Of a DNA stretch of 6,270 nucleotides, positions 4,798 through 6,270 are shown piece by piece. The translations under genes were made by a program, and so were the position numbers. The stretch is from Alphaproteobacteria bacterium. Lineage in GTDB: Bacteria; Pseudomonadota; Alphaproteobacteria; Rhizobiales; Beijerinckiaceae. The stretch covers positions 1 to 6,270 of the forward strand of contig RFZR01000101.1 of NCBI GenBank assembly GCA_009920595.1, given 5' to 3'. Below the pieces are notes generated by a model, which ran no database searches, was not told the DNA's origin, and was given only the letters and a program-made list of their open reading frames with translations. The stretch's first letter is position 1; each line of letters opens with the position of its first letter.

Positions 4798-6270
4798 TTG
4801 ATCCTCCGCGCCTTCATTTTAAGCTTCGTTCTCTGCGGCGCGGCCCTCTTTTTTTCAGGACCGGCGCGCGCGCTTGATCTCGTGGTCATTCATGACGAGG
4901 CGGATACGCTTGATCTATTGCCGAGCGTTGATCGGCATCGGTCGAGCGGCGACGAAATCCAGATCTCCACCGCGCCCGGCGCAGATGGCATTGTACGCCG
5001 CATTGCGGTTAAGGCGAAAAACACCGGCAGCCAACCGGATTGGATTGTCTTTGCTCTTCGTAATGATACGGATAAAACTTTGGTGCGCTGGCTTGTGGCG
5101 CCGCATCAAAGATTGATTGGTTCCGGCGTTATCTGGCCTGATCTTGGTGCGTCTCGCATCGCCAATCTCACCGCAAGCCAAGGCACACCACCTGATCGTG
5201 TGCCGAATACCGAAGCGGATATTTTTCAGTTGACGCTTGAGCCCGGCGCTTCGGTGACATTCGTTGCGGAACTTGCAACACCGAATTTGCCCGAGCTCAC
5301 TTTATGGTCGCCTGAAATCTATAAAGACACTGCGAATGGTCTCACCTTTTATCGTGGCATCATCACCGGCATCATCGGACTCTTGGCGCTGTTTCTCACC
5401 GTCTTGATGCTTATTCGCGGTACGTTGATCTTCCCGGCGGCGGCACTTCTTGCCTGGGCGGTTGCCGCTTATGTTGCGGTTGATTTTGGTCTTCTCGGTC
5501 TTGTGCTTTCGGTTTCACCGGAAGCGGAACGTATTTATCGCGCCGGCGCTGAAGCGGTTCTCGCGGCTACTTTGATTGTGTTTTTGTTCTCCTATCTCGA
5601 TCTCAATCGTCTGCGCATTCATTACAGCCAGATTGCGACGGTCTGGCTCATTTTTCTCGGCACACTTTTCGCAATCATCTTTGTTGATCCGGCGGTGGCT
5701 GCGGGCCTTGCGCGCTTGTCGATTGCAGGCGTCGCCGTTTTCGGATTTTTACTCATCGTCTATCTCGCGACCCATGGGCAAGCCCGTGCTATTCTTCTTA
5801 TTCCGACGTGGATTATTTTATTTGCGTGGGTCACGGCGGAAGGCTTCACACTTCTTGGCCGTGTGAGTGGTGATCTTGCGCCGCATTCATTGATCGGCGG
5901 ACTTGTGCTGATCATTTTGTTGATCGGATTTACGGTCACGCAACATGCGTTTTCTGGATCGGGACTGGTGGGCGCTGAATTGGCCGACGCCTCACGCAAG
6001 GCACTCGCGCTTACAGGTGCGGGCGATATTATTTTCGATTGGGATTTGCAGCGTGATCAGGTGCGTGTCGGCGCCGAAGCGGAAGCGGTACTCGGCTATC
6101 CAACAGGCTATCTCGCCGGGACTTCGCATGAATTTATTGATCATCTTAATCCCGCTGATCGCGATCCGTTTTCAACCGCGGTTGATCGGATTTGCCATGA
6201 AAGGCGCGGGCGGCTTTCGAGCGATATTCGTATCAAAGCGGATGATGGCCATTATCATTGGTTCCGGTTG
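4798..6270 (+). CDS. Seven-helix membrane sensor with periplasmic domain and PAS domain (3' end outside window)
   Basis: The frame is open from TTG 4798 to the window edge: 491 residues with no stop. Residues 1-25 form a signal peptide with a likely cleavage after ARA. Residues about 26-180 are a periplasmic region rich in beta-type sequence (for example VVIHDEADTLDLLPSV and LVAPHQRLIGSGVIWPDLG). Seven hydrophobic segments follow at roughly 187-206, 210-237, 249-267, 280-296, 304-323, 331-349 and 365-381. This layout resembles the 7TMR-DISM receptors. From about residue 399 a cytoplasmic PAS-like domain begins: ALALTGAGDIIFDWDL, AVLGYP, LNPADRDPF and the final GHYHWFRL. In similar alphaproteobacterial proteins that I recall, such a PAS region precedes GGDEF and/or EAL domains for cyclic-di-GMP turnover. 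None is visible here, so the output is inference. The ligand is unknown. An alternative start, GTG 4768, would add ten residues before the signal peptide and lacks an obvious ribosome binding site. Confidence 0.85.
   Translation, partial: MILRAFILSFVLCGAALFFSGPARALDLVVIHDEADTLDLLPSVDRHRSSGDEIQISTAPGADGIVRRIAVKAKNTGSQPDWIVFALRNDTDKTLVRWLVAPHQRLIGSGVIWPDLGASRIANLTASQGTPPDRVPNTEADIFQLTLEPGASVTFVAELATPNLPELTLWSPEIYKDTANGLTFYRGIITGIIGLLALFLTVLMLIRGTLIFPAAALLAWAVAAYVAVDFGLLGLVLSVSPEAERIYRAGAEAVLAATLIVFLFSYLDLNRLRIHYSQIATVWLIFLGTLFAIIFVDPAVAAGLARLSIAGVAVFGFLLIVYLATHGQARAILLIPTWIILFAWVTAEGFTLLGRVSGDLAPHSLIGGLVLIILLIGFTVTQHAFSGSGLVGAELADASRKALALTGAGDIIFDWDLQRDQVRVGAEAEAVLGYPTGYLAGTSHEFIDHLNPADRDPFSTAVDRICHERRGRLSSDIRIKADDGHYHWFRL

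Noticed and set aside
4828..4842. Cys in the sensor signal peptide as a lipoprotein box
   Set aside because: The residues before the Cys (FVL-C) do not fit a lipobox, and a normal ARA cleavage site follows about twelve residues later.
5576..5866. Plus-strand open frame of 96 codons inside the sensor gene
   Set aside because: It is out of frame with the continuous 491-codon sensor frame, and its hydrophobicity is a frame-shifted echo of the membrane helices.
1..6270. tRNA, rRNA, CRISPR array, insertion sequence, phage or defence genes
   Set aside because: I saw no repeat-spacer pattern, no terminal inverted repeats with a transposase, no cloverleaf-like sequence and no protein with such motifs. 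Nearly all the sequence is explained by six housekeeping or signalling genes.

Overview
This is an ordinary, densely coded stretch of an alphaproteobacterial chromosome, most likely from the Hyphomicrobiales (Rhizobiales). That placement is an inference from protein similarity recalled from memory and from gene order: aa3-type cytochrome oxidase subunit III, then SURF1, threonine synthase, an MPP-like M16 peptidase, a RimJ-type acetyltransferase and a multi-domain membrane sensor. Base composition looks moderate, with many T-ending codons. All genes supported here lie on the + strand. I see no mobile element, tRNA, rRNA, CRISPR array or phage gene.

Layout. Bases 1-459 hold the 3' half of the cytochrome c oxidase subunit III gene, closed by a strong intrinsic terminator at 481-506. 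After a gap of about 110 bases comes SURF1 (614-1336, GTG start), the assembly factor for the same oxidase, followed by a weaker terminator-like hairpin at 1342-1370. Threonine synthase thrC (1407-2825, GTG start) follows. Its last codons contain the ribosome binding site of an M16 zinc peptidase (2831-4129, GTG start). A RimJ-like GNAT acetyltransferase (4141-4719) starts 11 bases after the peptidase. The last three look like one transcription unit: thrC, peptidase, acetyltransferase. A second hairpin (4721-4740) and a possible promoter precede the final gene (4798 to the window edge, probable TTG start). It encodes a signal peptide, a periplasmic sensor region, seven membrane helices and the start of a cytoplasmic PAS domain; its output domain lies beyond the window.

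How the genes relate. The first two serve respiratory complex IV: a core subunit and a factor for haem a insertion. The next three are housekeeping functions (threonine biosynthesis, proteolysis, protein N-acetylation) with no evident shared pathway; as I recall, they form a conserved neighbourhood in related bacteria. The last gene is a signalling protein, probably linked to cyclic-di-GMP if it resembles its relatives, but no GGDEF or EAL domain is visible here.

I looked for an undescribed system and did not find one. The most worthwhile items are the N-terminal sensor architecture of the last gene, the direct ctaE-surf1 junction without the small DUF983 gene often found there, the run of non-ATG starts, and a change in codon style around 4480-4990.
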